Positions 9,297 to 19,102 of a stretch of DNA of 64,000 nucleotides are shown piece by piece. A model generated the notes under the pieces. The model did no database searches and was not told the DNA's origin. It saw nothing but the letters and a program-made list of their open reading frames with translations. This DNA is from Nitzschia sp. pyKryTriq1 (Eukaryota; Bacillariophyta; Bacillariophyceae; Bacillariales; Bacillariaceae). The DNA lies in assembly GCA_956465555.1 (NCBI GenBank), contig OY101127.1, positions 496,001 through 560,000 on the forward strand, written 5' to 3'. Within the stretch, counting starts at the first letter, position 1, and each line of letters opens with the position of its first letter. The translations under genes and the position numbers were made by a program.

Positions 9297-10352
9297 TTAT
9301 TGAAATGCCTTGGTGGTGGCTTCTTGAAACTCACCAAATGTCGATCGATACCGAGTTCGAAGCGAATCATCCGCAGTCATGGGACATTCGGGCAAGGGGT
9401 GACTAGGCTCTGGCTGTAAAAATACTGCCAGTGAGGATCTTCCACCCATGGGCACACCCTTGGACATGACGGCATGCGGAGTCGCTACTAGAAGTCCACC
9501 GCTCATGATTTCGACCGATTCCCCTACTTGAATTCCGATAGAGGTGGAAGGAAGCTGGACATGAATTTGATTTCCATCGCGCGTTTGAATATATAGACCA
9601 GATTTGCGATTGGAGTTAGAGGGTGATGACGGTTGCTCATTCAAGAGCATACCTGGCAAAAGCGCAGTCAAACTCCCGTGGTCCTTATGCCAGCTGCACC
9701 AATCACCATCCTCGCTTGTCGCGTCAAATTCGGTCGGAAAGTAGTACAGTAACCTGGCCTTTGTATTGACACGAGACGCAAGACTCTTATAAACCAAATT
9801 GTCTCGTTGTTGTAGATATGCATCACAGAGTTTGGATACCCATAGAGCCACCTGAGACATGGCATGTGTCACCTCCAAGAGAGCTGGTTCCAAAGCAGGA
9901 AGCGATCGAGGGAAAATGTTGTTGCTTCGAAAGGGATCCAAATAGAAACTTCCCTTGCGTGTATCATAGATTGGCTGTCCCGTGGCGCTGTCGATCCCAA
10001 ACTGTTCCTTTCCGTGGGACCATCCGATCGTATAGTCTTGGTCGGGCCGTGTCAATTCTTCCAATTCCTCGGCAGGCAGGTTTGCCAGCTGCGGCGCCAG
10101 CGACAGAACGGTTGCCCGCAATTCTACCACACGCTCAGGAACATTGGCAATTTCTAGAAATCCCAGGCCATTGGGACCAAATGCCTCGGACACTGCTGCC
10201 AACAAGTGTTGGGGACAGAAATCCTGGTCATTGCCATCGAAGGCAGCCGCCAAATCTTGGTAGTCCACGGACACCACGCCTTGTTGGCTAGCAGCCCTCC
10301 CACTTGAAAGGACGGATAATACCACAAAAACTACAAAATTTAGGAAATTCAT
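9297..10352 (-). CDS. Secreted 2-oxoglutarate/Fe(II)-dependent oxygenase
   Basis: This encodes 351 residues from an ATG at 10352. The N-terminus (FLNFVVFVVLSVLSSGRA) is a signal peptide without a plastid A-F site, so the protein probably enters the secretory pathway. The jelly-roll core shows the iron ligands H222-x-D224 (WHKDHGSLT) and H293 (TPHAV), and the 2-oxoglutarate-binding R305-x-S307 (GRSSLAVF). The layout is that of the isopenicillin N synthase-like branch, with a DIOX_N-like N-terminal half. Substrate cannot be read from sequence. One exon. It is convergent with the CPBP protease gene, 326 bp apart. Confidence 0.85.
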   Translation of the reverse strand: MNFLNFVVFVVLSVLSSGRAASQQGVVSVDYQDLAAAFDGNDQDFCPQHLLAAVSEAFGPNGLGFLEIANVPERVVELRATVLSLAPQLANLPAEELEELTRPDQDYTIGWSHGKEQFGIDSATGQPIYDTRKGSFYLDPFRSNNIFPRSLPALEPALLEVTHAMSQVALWVSKLCDAYLQQRDNLVYKSLASRVNTKARLLYYFPTEFDATSEDGDWCSWHKDHGSLTALLPGMLLNEQPSSPSNSNRKSGLYIQTRDGNQIHVQLPSTSIGIQVGESVEIMSGGLLVATPHAVMSKGVPMGGRSSLAVFLQPEPSHPLPECPMTADDSLRTRYRSTFGEFQEATTKAFQ

Positions 10353-10779
10353 TTTCAGAACTGCCTGTAGGCTTGTGAATTTTGAATTAAGATGTAGGGA
10401 TACTGTACCCGGTAATGTACTTCTTGCGACGACTCCTCACTCCTCTCGAAGCTACAGGTAGACTATGACAATAGCGAACTGCCCGAATCCCTAAGCCGCT
10501 CACCACCACTGAGAACTTGCGGATTTTAAAAGGTACGGGATTCCAATTCGTGAAGAAAACAAAAGTCGGCGCAGTCAAGTGAGTCAAATCATCATTTTGG
10601 GTGGCGCGTGTTACAAACTCTCGTGTCTCTTTAGCGTAATGTCCGCTTACTAAAATTATGAGCACTTCTACTCTACTATTTTCTTCTCATGTACTTTCGG
10701 TCAAACGTGTGTCGTTCTTCATATCGTTTCTCCGATGTTCTCCGGGGGTCTTCGATTCTCTCCGAATCCTTCAGAATCA
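10353..10779. other. Upstream region of the oxygenase gene
   Basis: No convincing gene. A minus-strand open frame at 10387-10665 has no recognisable family and lies where the promoter of the oxygenase gene should be. Confidence 0.3.
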
Positions 10780-11610
10780 TATAGAATCATTCGCCGCGTG
10801 TCTCAATGTTCGATTCCTTCGAATCATCATGAGCAACACTCTCCAACACCCTTCCTGTTGCAACTTGATCCTCATCCAAATCGCGAATTTCGGTTTTGCC
10901 GATATTTTCAATATCACGTCGGTCGGCAAGGAACTTGACCTTGTGTTTATCATGTAGGTCTCCACTCAAGTTCTTCGTAAAACCATCACTGTCATTTTCT
11001 TCACTTTTGACAAATTTAATCGTCACCAATCCTTCTTCGTCGATCAACGCATTGACTTATCTGTACCTGACGTCCAGGATCCTCATGATCCCAAGCTTCA
11101 CGGAATGTTTTCGGTTCATCAAATTGCTCCTGCTTTGCGTCAATCGCCTCAAGTAGTAGCTCTCTCGCAATGAACGAATATTCTACCGGTTTGGGAAACA
11201 AAAGATTAGCCTGTTCCTGTACTGGCGTTTCATCCCTTCCTGTTTCCAAAACTCGTGTCACATTTTCAAGTGCTTCATTTGCGGTAGGATTTCCGTTTCC
11301 GCTGTCAAATTGTAGGTTCCTCAACTCACGTAACACTCTTGGAACTGGTGTCGTAGTCTCGTTTGGCTCTGCATTGATCTCTTCATTTGACATTACTTCG
11401 GCTGGTTGTGGTTCATCATCTTCTTGTTCAGTATCGGATTCATGCGAAATTTCTGTCGTGTGAACTCCCGATAATCCCTTCCAGTCTTGCTGCCACTAGT
11501 AAGCTCAACCGGTTGATTTTCAAGCAAGACCCTGGCACTAAGTGCACTGTGTGCTGTGTTGATATCTAAGTGGAAGATTCCTGCTATGAAGCTTGGAGCC
11601 ATTACTCTTG
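10780..11610 (-). mobile_element. Ty1/copia LTR retrotransposon fossil (polyprotein remnant)
   Basis: Minus-strand reading gives pieces of a copia polyprotein: the acidic linker and the start of the reverse-transcriptase region (EPKTFREAWDHEDPGRQ at about 11070-11120), and the end of the RNase H region (KSEENDSDGFTKNLSGDL at about 10950-11005). Most of the polyprotein is absent and no LTRs are recognised. It is broken, with at least several breaks, and clearly old. The family is the diatom copia (CoDi-like) group by motif. Confidence 0.8.
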
Positions 11611-11680
11611 CCAGCCGTTTTGATGGATTCTCTGACCTGAAGCATTGATCTTGTACCAGGTGGAAACCGCGCGCGGTGGG

Positions 11681-11810
11681 TTGTATGGTGTCTACTATAC
11701 AAGCTTACGGAGATAGTTGTATGGTGCCAACCATACAGCCAACTGCCATACGTTGTATGGTGGATACCATACAGTGCGTATATAGGCATTGTATGGTGCT
11801 CACGATACAA
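11681..11810. repeat. Four 22-bp dyad repeats with an exact 36-bp period
   Basis: The units lie at 11681-11702, 11717-11738, 11753-11774 and 11789-11810. Each starts with the invariant TTGTATGGTG and ends with an imperfect complement (ACNATACAA/G), giving 9-bp arms around 4 nt. Spacers are 14 nt, unrelated to each other. Each right arm differs from perfect symmetry by one base. The period is also 12 codons, so all open frames through it show a 12-residue repeat. No gene is evident around it; the copia fossil ends just to the left. Confidence 0.9.
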
Positions 11811-12403
11811 CTGTGTTTAGTCGAATGAATCTTGTAAAGGAGACACAGGCAGTCGTGGGAGTAAATTTTGGTTGATGTGCAGGGGGTGCAACGGGTGCAT
11901 CTCATAAGTGAGCCCTGCAACAGCGGTGCATCACCCTCCTGGTACTGATTCTACATACATAAAGGTCTACTACCATTAGTAGTAGAGAATATGCAACATA
12001 TGCTGCTTATCAGTAGTAGTGAGTAGCAGCAGCACTACGTACGACTAATAGTAGCAGCGGTAGCAGTCATGATTGCCTTTCACGTAATAAACAAGGTTCC
12101 GGGGTTTGAGCACGGGGGGAACTGGAAGTAAAAGCTAATCCTACTTCAAGATAATCTAGACGCCAAGAAACTGTGCTGATTTTATGCCGATAGTGACATT
12201 CATTGAAGTTAGTGTGTCTACCAAAAAGCGTTCTTTCTGGTCCCAAGGGCGATCATAGTACAATATATGTGCATGTTGTAAAACCCGCAGTCCGGTCACT
12301 GTTGTCCAAGCATCAAAATCCTGTAGACTACTAGAGTATTCGTGCAGTGACCTGGGGAGTTCCTCGAGGCGTTTTTCGGATTTCATTTTTCGATGCAGCG
12401 AGT
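11811..12403. other. Intergenic region without a clear gene
   Basis: It holds several CTACTA/TAGTAG words (11965-12060) and a minus-strand open frame at 12156-12407 that overlaps the end of the SDR gene and has no recognisable family. Nothing else is supported. Confidence 0.3.
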
Positions 12404-13525
12404 TCACTTTGGAAGGTAGGGCATACCACCTTCGTCCAACAACGCCTTTTCAAACAAACCCACGTAGGTATCAGCGGACAATTCTTTACCGCTCGGTATT
12501 TTGAATTCGGGTTGGAGTTTCGTGGCCGTTTTCTTGCGGTAGGCTTCTACTGTGATGCCATCCTTGTTGGGAATTTGCAAGGCCGCCACCGCTAATTGTG
12601 CCAACTCATCCCGACTCAAGCCTCCTCCTATGGTATCACCTTGATTCAATTCCAAATCTTGCGCGCTCCCACTGCCCTTCCCACTGAACAAAAAACCTGG
12701 CCGAATAATCACATAATTCTTCTTCATGACTTGTCGAACCTTTTCCTCTCCCTGACGTTTGGCATCCATAATTCCATTGAAATTCCCGCCAATTGTGTTG
12801 GTGATTTGGAAACTTTTAGAGTCTGGTCGATCCACAGCGAGTGCCGATATGACCACAAGCTTCGCCTTGAGTGCCTGCGCCACTTGAGCCGCTACACCGA
12901 CTCCTACGTCGTCTACTTGGGAGGAAGTTCCTCCCTGCTTTGAAGCCGAAGCACAGTAAATTAAAGCCGAAGCATGCGTTGCAATCATGGCATCCTGCAA
13001 AGCATCTTGGGATGGTAAAGCGACGGGAGCATCGTAGTGTCCGACGAAGGGCTTGAGAGTCGAGGGTAGCTTGACCAATCGAAAGGGGTCCGTTCCAGTG
13101 CGAGTCAAAGTCACAGCATATATGCCGTGTTCGGCCAAGGCTTGGACGACTTCCATTCCTGTTCGGCCACTCGCTCCAATGACGGCTACTGGGTGGTCGG
13201 GAGAATCCCCGTATTTGGATGAAGCAGCGATTGCAGCTGATGGTGACGCCGTAGGCAGAGCTGTCGCCACCAAAGCACGACTGGCAGTGGAGATTACAAA
13301 TGTCCTTCGATCCACCAATGAAAGAGCATCATCATTTGCTCCTGAAGGAGGACTCTTCATGCGAAGCCAGGAGCGGCACATAGCTTGTAGTGACCCACTA
13401 GGACGACTTCTGGTGCACGTACCGGAAGTGGAGCTGGGAGAAAATGCACACACCGGTGATATTAACTGGAGACCACCACCGACCAAAGCCAATATACAAA
13501 TCAGAAGCCCCTGTTTGCTCGCCAT
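12404..13525 (-). CDS. Atypical SDR (NmrA-like), predicted thylakoid lumen
   Basis: This encodes 373 residues from the ATG at 13525; the frame is open further upstream but without an ATG. Targeting looks three-part: a signal peptide ending in SPVCAFSPS (plastid A-F signature), a Ser-rich transit stretch, then VDRRTFVISTASRAL with a hydrophobic run ending SAAIA, which resembles a twin-arginine lumenal signal. The mature part begins with a Rossmann nucleotide site, GASGRTG at residues 117-123, typical of atypical SDR/NmrA proteins that bind NAD(P) and often lack the full catalytic Tyr-Lys set. No classical YxxxK is obvious in the expected place, so a regulatory or chaperone role is possible. 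Divergent from Tim23. Confidence 0.82.
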   Translation of the reverse strand: MASKQGLLICILALVGGGLQLISPVCAFSPSSTSGTCTRSRPSGSLQAMCRSWLRMKSPPSGANDDALSLVDRRTFVISTASRALVATALPTASPSAAIAASSKYGDSPDHPVAVIGASGRTGMEVVQALAEHGIYAVTLTRTGTDPFRLVKLPSTLKPFVGHYDAPVALPSQDALQDAMIATHASALIYCASASKQGGTSSQVDDVGVGVAAQVAQALKAKLVVISALAVDRPDSKSFQITNTIGGNFNGIMDAKRQGEEKVRQVMKKNYVIIRPGFLFSGKGSGSAQDLELNQGDTIGGGLSRDELAQLAVAALQIPNKDGITVEAYRKKTATKLQPEFKIPSGKELSADTYVGLFEKALLDEGGMPYLPK

Positions 13526-14300
13526 GGTCCTCACAACGTCTAGAACGACACGCAAGGAGCTTTAGGGGTCTTGATATACAACGATCTACAGCTTGAAGAG
13601 ACGGTTGTATTGCCTGAAATATGAATGCTCTTGATTTGTTTGTTGATGTTATAAAATAATATGAGTGCCATTGTTGATGTTTCCGTCGTTTCGGAATTTG
13701 GAATTTGGATACGAGCGTCCTTGCTACCGGAGGACAAAAGTGACTCCCGGAGCTCCACCGCTCAAATACGCGTGAAAAATGGACAAAAGTGACGCCATTC
13801 GGCGAGAAAATTCACAAATGCAACGTCCGGGTTGGTTTTCAGGCCAACAAGTCATTTCATGGCTACTTCCACCAGCATATCATTGTCCCATTATCATCGA
13901 AGGATGGTGCAACTTTCAATAGCAGCAGTAGTTATTTCAGATATTAGTATGGGACAGACGAACGAAGGTCGACATGATTGACTAAAGGAAGAATCATCAT
14001 CGAAACAAAAAGAGCACAGGCGCCTATTGTTGGTTGATATCAGGTACGATGCCTGGCCTTCGTCAATTTGAAGTTTCAGTTCGTTCCACCCATTTTCGTC
14101 CCTTCGTCGTCGTCCGTCGCCCGTCGCGTCATACCGGTAGACTACGGTACATTGTGTTCATTTTATTTGTCTTTCGCGATGTTCTTCCGCAAGTCCGCAA
14201 GCGCTTTCAATCCATTCTCATCTGGTCTGTCTTTTCGACGTGTTTGCGCACACTAAACTACAATTGTGGCAGTATCTCGTTTACCGAATTACTTTGCGCA
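13526..14300. other. Divergent intergenic region between SDR and Tim23
   Basis: No gene is seen. The word GGACAAAAGTGAC occurs twice (about 13732 and 13780). The frame of Tim23 is open upstream of 14301, but that part looks non-coding. The word AGGCGCCTATT at about 14020 recurs at about 32976. Confidence 0.35.
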
Positions 14301-15011
14301 ATGTCAAGTAAGGAGTTTGAAGGAGATGCGGGGGCACCGTTGCCCGATTTTTCAACGGGTCAAATCCGGCTAGACACGGTCGCTCCAGCGTTGGGCGTTA
14401 GCAGTCGGCAGCAGCCCGACTATCTGGACTATGATCAAAAGGGGCGAGGCGTGGTGGTCACAATGTTTGCGAATACTGGAGTGAGCTACCTCTTAGGCAT
14501 TGCTGGAGGTGGTTTGTACGGCTTTCAAAAGGGCATCTCGTCGACCCCCAGTTCAAAACTCAAGGTCCAAGTCAACTCCGTACTCAACCATTGTGGAAGA
14601 TATGGTAGCAAGGCTGGAAACACCCTTGGAGTCTTTGCTGTCATGTATTCCTTATATGAAGGTGTTTTGGATCAAGTGAGTACAATATAGTTTTTCTATT
14701 GGATGGAGAATTTTCGGCAATCTTTCCCGCTCGACCTGCATCCTGCAGTTATACCCTTCCTCGGTCTAGGTTTCTCACGCTGTGCATGGTTTTGTCCAAA
14801 ATAACAGATCGACTTGGAACAATACACTGGAGTAGATTCGCTTTCTCCACCTTTAGCAGCAATGATGACTGGAGCTACCTATTATGCCCCTTCTGGAGTC
14901 CGAGTGGCGGCCCTTGGAGGAGCCCTGGGACTTGGTGCAGTCGGAGCCACTTATGCTAGTTACACGGTGTTGGGCAAACCCTTTGGAAGTTATGGATACT
15001 TATTCCTGTAG
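14301..15011 (+). CDS. TIM23: Mitochondrial import inner-membrane translocase Tim23
   Basis: Two exons, 14301-14675 and 14808-15011, give 192 residues. The 132-bp intron starts GTGAGT and ends AACAG. The start is the ATG at 14301 (MSSKEFEG), after an upstream open stretch that looks untranslated. The protein has an N-terminal polar region, then YLDYDQKGRG and Gly-rich hydrophobic segments (YLLGIAGGGLYGF, GNTLGVFAVMYSLYEG, ALGGALGLGAVGATYASY), the pattern of the Tim17/22/23 family; the order and N-terminal tail fit Tim23, the channel subunit that threads presequence proteins through the inner membrane. Divergent from the SDR gene. Confidence 0.85.
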
Positions 15012-16060
15012 AGGAATTCTTGTGGTGATAGGCGGTGTTCCGAGAATACCGCGTCGGGAGTTTGGACGAAGGCCGTCGTTTAGCCTCCACTAGGAGAATT
15101 CCATCTGGGATTTTAATCTGTTTCTGCTGCACTATAATTGTCTACAAATGGTTCGATACCGTACGGTGGTACTGGTAGTGCTATGTGTAGGATTAAGCGT
15201 ACTGTATAAACGCGACACTGGAGTAGCTGTTAGACGCATTGCTCCTTTCGGAGCTCGGGCATCGCGTGGCCTGTCCCTTGACGGCGAACGTGCATTTGAT
15301 CGCTTGACCTAGAAACTTCCGAGAACTTTGTCAGTTTGCTCACTTCACTCTAGTATGGTATCGTATCTCTTTTAGATTATCGAGAATAGAGTCACAAGTT
15401 GTACTGTACTGGTACTTGTACATACGGATGATCGGATGTCGGACAGATTATCTTCTTGCTGTCGCTCGATACACGGCAATTCTCAACTCTCATCAACTCT
15501 GGACGACCTCTCTAGAGAGTCGTCAAGGGAGTGAGTCAGTTGTTGTCCGTTGTTTCATTCCCATGCAAACGGCTTACTATCCAACTGGAGAAGTGGTTGC
15601 CGACTACTACAGTATACCAAGTCACTAAGTCAAGTCACAACTAGACTATTATTGTAGACATACCAAGGACAACAATTTGCGGGCCGATTTTCGGCAATTA
15701 ACGCCAATCGGAAGCACCCCATAAAGTATACAAATACTGTATTATACTTGGTAGTAGTGTCTGCCACGCGCCCGTCGGTCGTGCCTAATTTCAATTCCAA
15801 AATTTTCCAAAACAAAAAATGAAGAAAGGAGGAAAGCAGGTATTTTCTTATTTCCTCACCCTCTGTTCCTCCCTACCGGTAACTCCGACCGCGATCGTGC
15901 ATAAGTTCAGCAATAACGACTGCCTCCCCACCGACCTGAGCGTCTTCGTTCCCTCAAAAACATACACCCACTGTATCATTATCACATACATACATACATA
16001 CTTGTAGCGATATTTTTCAATAGCTGACTTCAACGTGTGTCTTCATTCTTCACATCGAAC
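15012..16060. other. Intergenic region
   Basis: One kilobase with no supported gene. It contains GTAC-rich words around 15155-15175 and a (CATA)n run at 15984-16003 just before the next gene. Confidence 0.4.
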
Positions 16061-17203
16061 ATGAACGCTACAGATGATCTCGAGAGCGGTTCTCCTCAAC
16101 CGTTGTCGACGATCCATGAGAATGATAAGCATCATCTTGTACATGGCGTCTCACATGCCAGTACCATCGGGACTTGCGGGTATGGTGAAGATGGCGACAC
16201 ATTAGCAGAATTTGTGGAAGTTACGATTCCAACAGCACCGACAGATTCGACGAGGTCTGCAAGGCGCTGCCGGTGGAGAGAAACCGGAAACAACAAGTTT
16301 CGTTGCACACTCTGTCTCTCAGCGTCGATTTTTCTGGTGATTTCCTTTGCCTTGATTTGCGGTGCAGTCCTTTTTACGGGCCAGGAGACGAGTGGCAGTA
16401 CGACTTTCAAACTAGGCGATTTTTACGGGGACAAAGACAACGATGGCTATGAATCCTTTTGGAACCCAGTCGTTGATCTTCAGGTGGTATATGATCCAAG
16501 CAATTCCTCCCAATACATCCTCCGCGATAACGAAGATGTCTGCCATCCAACAATTGTCACAAGCTCAGACCGTGCAGGCAGTCAGCTCGACTGGGCGGGA
16601 GTTCAACCAACAGACCGATCAATCTCTGCACTTGGCATTCTACCGCATATTCAAACGAGCGAAAAACACTTCTTCGGGTTATCAAACAGCAGCATTATCG
16701 CACCGGGACCCGAAAGCGACTGGACGTTATCCTTTTCAGGAGCTCGATTAAATCGAGAGGACGAAAGCGCCGTTGACATCATCTTCATGGGCGAGAGCGA
16801 GAACAATGCCAGCAAGTCTTCGTTTGCAGTATGTTATGACTCCGAGAACTCGATTCGTCTAGGTTCTTGCAGCAACGATAGAAGCCACGACGACATATCC
16901 GTTCCTCTACCCTATTCGGTGACAGAATTCCACGTGCTTACTCTAACATACTGTCAGGAAGAAGGTCGACTCCAGGTCTATCAAAACACCAAGCTAACCG
17001 CCGACTTCGAATATTGGAGTCGTATGGAACATCCAACAAAAGTTTCATGGATTGGACCCCCTCAGTATGACGCGGAAAGTGCTTCACCATCCAATAACGT
17101 CTCCTCCAACATTGCTCTTCGACACCTTGCATACCTTGAAAAGCACATTCGGGGAGGGAATGTTGTGGAAATCGCGGATTTAGCCTTACACATGAGTGTA
17201 TGA
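16061..17203 (+). CDS. Single-pass membrane protein, unknown, lectin-like ectodomain possible
   Basis: This encodes 380 residues from the ATG at 16061. A polar N-terminal tail of about 80 residues precedes one strong transmembrane segment around residues 86-108 (SIFLVISFALICGAVLF), so it is probably a type II protein. The C-terminal region of about 270 residues is rich in beta-type patterns (DWTLSFSGARL, IIFMGE, FHVLTLTYCQEEGRLQVYQN, KVSWIG), reminiscent of concanavalin-A-like sandwich domains, but I cannot identify a family. Several N-x-S/T sites fit a glycosylated lumenal or extracellular domain. Its stop is only 53 bp from the stop of the convergent rhodanese gene. Confidence 0.7.
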   Translation: MNATDDLESGSPQPLSTIHENDKHHLVHGVSHASTIGTCGYGEDGDTLAEFVEVTIPTAPTDSTRSARRCRWRETGNNKFRCTLCLSASIFLVISFALICGAVLFTGQETSGSTTFKLGDFYGDKDNDGYESFWNPVVDLQVVYDPSNSSQYILRDNEDVCHPTIVTSSDRAGSQLDWAGVQPTDRSISALGILPHIQTSEKHFFGLSNSSIIAPGPESDWTLSFSGARLNREDESAVDIIFMGESENNASKSSFAVCYDSENSIRLGSCSNDRSHDDISVPLPYSVTEFHVLTLTYCQEEGRLQVYQNTKLTADFEYWSRMEHPTKVSWIGPPQYDAESASPSNNVSSNIALRHLAYLEKHIRGGNVVEIADLALHMSV

Positions 17204-17256
17204 TCGAGTCAGTCATGAGTGTTGCCGTGCAGTGGAAAGGTCAGGAATTGATTGAA

Positions 17257-18618
17257 TCAATCCGATAACGGTATCACTAACTCGGGAATGGGCGCCGCTC
17301 CCTCATGAACGCATTGGACCAAACCACAATACAGCAGCGTCCGGCTTGGCGTCAACTCTTCTGAATCTTGTTCCCCCCAAGAAGCATAGTTGGGCCGACA
17401 TGTATTGCAAACCAAAATGAGCATTCGGCAGGTGTTGCATCGTGCTTCTTTCTGCTCATTGGGTGCATGCCCGTTATCGTAATCATCATGAGCAGTCGAA
17501 CAAACCACGCATTTCCCCACCACGGCAGTAGGACCATGAAGGGGATCCGTGCGACGTGGATCAAAAACAAAATTTTTGCCTTGGAATAAATCGGCTGTCG
17601 ATCGACGACCTCTGTTCGTGCTGCTATCAACGTGCTCGCCACAACTTGCAGATTCCGCTGTGCCGTTATTACTTTTGGCATACTGCGACGTCAAGTAGGT
17701 TTGAATGCCTCCTTGCAACTGATAGACACGTTTTTCGGGATATAAAGTTTGTACCAACATAGAAACACGTTCACAACGGACACCCCCTGTGCAGTACATG
17801 TAGATTTCTTCCTTTTCTTGGATATGCGGATTGGTTGCCAGTAGCTGAGGCAAATCGGAATACTTTCGAGTATTGGTCAACAACGTGGGGACACCAGGAG
17901 CAGTGAAATACCCGACACGGGATTCATAGACATTGCGAACATCCAAAAGCAAGGCAGAATGCTTCTTTTCGCCCAACAAGTGTTCATTCCATTCTTCGGC
18001 TGTTAGACTAGGAGAGGGAGCACGTTGCATCATTTCTTTCTGGATCCTTGCGACGTCAATCGACGAGGAACCATTTGTTTCAGAAGGTGGCGTTTCCTGC
18101 CGCTGCTTCTGGGCCTGTCGTTTGCGGCATCTTTTCGATTTTATAGTCGGCTCTGAATCAAAGAGACTAATAACTGATTGTGTCTTCTTTACAATGAGAT
18201 TATCAAAGAGCTGCGAATCTAGGGAAAGATCCTCTCTCAACGAACAATATTTTAGATCCAAATCGATTCTTTCTTGACACACACTTTCCAGTCGTTGCGC
18301 TACCAGTCTTTCGTATTCTTGCAAAAGCTCATATGGCCCACTCAGGACACCGTTGATACCTTCATAGCTAATACGAATTCGACCCTTCAAGTCCCACTGC
18401 TCGCAGAGCTCACGATGATAGCTCACTTGTTCTTCCACTTGATTATCCGCCGAGAGATCCACGTAGATATAATACAAGGCAATTCTCCAGGCAGAAAACT
18501 CTTCCTCCCCAACTTGTTGCGTGGCGCCTTTCGATTCAACGGCGTTCTCGCCTTTATTGTCGGGGATTCGTAGGGGTGGATTCGTACTAGTAGCAGTGAC
18601 AATCATCGTCGCCATCAT
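17257..18618 (-). CDS. Rhodanese-domain protein, TrhO/TSTD2 (UPF0176) type
   Basis: This encodes 453 residues from the ATG at 18618. The N-terminal half has the acylphosphatase-like UPF0176 domain (IALYYIYVDLS, then LKGRIRISYEGINGVLSG) characteristic of bacterial TrhO and animal TSTD2. A rhodanese domain follows, with the active loop C276-T-G-G-V-R in MYCTGGVRCERVSML, and then the Cys-rich tail expected of this family (GKCVVCS, RCNTCRMLILVCNTC). Bacterial TrhO hydroxylates wobble uridine in tRNA; the same role here is inferred from domain order. A low-complexity linker (residues 155-190, basic and Gln/Ser-rich) separates the domains. No targeting peptide is obvious. Divergent from the methyltransferase gene. 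Confidence 0.87.
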   Translation of the reverse strand: MMATMIVTATSTNPPLRIPDNKGENAVESKGATQQVGEEEFSAWRIALYYIYVDLSADNQVEEQVSYHRELCEQWDLKGRIRISYEGINGVLSGPYELLQEYERLVAQRLESVCQERIDLDLKYCSLREDLSLDSQLFDNLIVKKTQSVISLFDSEPTIKSKRCRKRQAQKQRQETPPSETNGSSSIDVARIQKEMMQRAPSPSLTAEEWNEHLLGEKKHSALLLDVRNVYESRVGYFTAPGVPTLLTNTRKYSDLPQLLATNPHIQEKEEIYMYCTGGVRCERVSMLVQTLYPEKRVYQLQGGIQTYLTSQYAKSNNGTAESASCGEHVDSSTNRGRRSTADLFQGKNFVFDPRRTDPLHGPTAVVGKCVVCSTAHDDYDNGHAPNEQKEARCNTCRMLILVCNTCRPNYASWGEQDSEELTPSRTLLYCGLVQCVHEGAAPIPELVIPLSD

Positions 18619-18702
18619 TGACACTGGAGTGTGTACTCGTAGTTAGTGCCTAAAAATAAGTTGAACGTTGAACAAGTGATGTGGAGGAGGTCGCTGCTAA
18701 AA

Positions 18703-18912
18703 GGGTGCCGAGCGACGCCGTGGTGCTGCGTGTAATTTTCAAACCCCATTTCTACACTGAGTAATTCCACCTGGCATACGGATCGACCAATAATAATATA
18801 ATAATATCAATGCAGTCAATAACCGATAATAATTGTTACCGTACAAAACTGAAACTGTAGCTTGGCTGGCGGGTGCCCCCACTAGCTAGAGGTACCGTAG
18901 TTATCTGCAGTC
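18703..18912 (+). repeat. Dispersed repeat, copy A
   Basis: This 210-bp block matches 32731-32878 in reverse orientation. Shared words in the same order include a 27-bp exact block starting at 18729, then TTCCACCTGGCATACG, ATCAATGCAGTCAAT, GGGTGCCCCCACTA and CCGTAGTTAT; copy A has additional short inserts. It lies in the divergent promoter space of the rhodanese and methyltransferase genes. It is probably a small non-autonomous element. Confidence 0.8.
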
Positions 18913-18913
18913 C

Positions 18914-18947
18914 CTCTCTACTACTACTAGCTAGTAGTAGTAGAGAG
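18914..18947. repeat. 34-bp perfect palindrome of CTA/TAG triplets
   Basis: The arms 18914-18930 and 18931-18947 are exact reverse complements, built from CTACTACTAG and CTAGTAGTAG. It follows directly after dispersed repeat copy A, in the divergent promoter region. Confidence 0.9.
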
Positions 18948-19102
18948 TAGAGTCACTCGTGACCATCTACTCTAGATATCCCGTGTTGTAGGTTGTAGAG
19001 CTACCGAACGGGTAAGTTGGCGACAAAGTCACAAGTCACGAAATAGTAACTACAAGCTCAGCAACAAGCAACATCAAATTGGAAATACTGTAGGGCTGAA
19101 CC

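Noticed and set aside
11681-11810. CRISPR array
   Set aside because: Eukaryotic nuclear context, only four units, 14-nt spacers too short, and no Cas genes.
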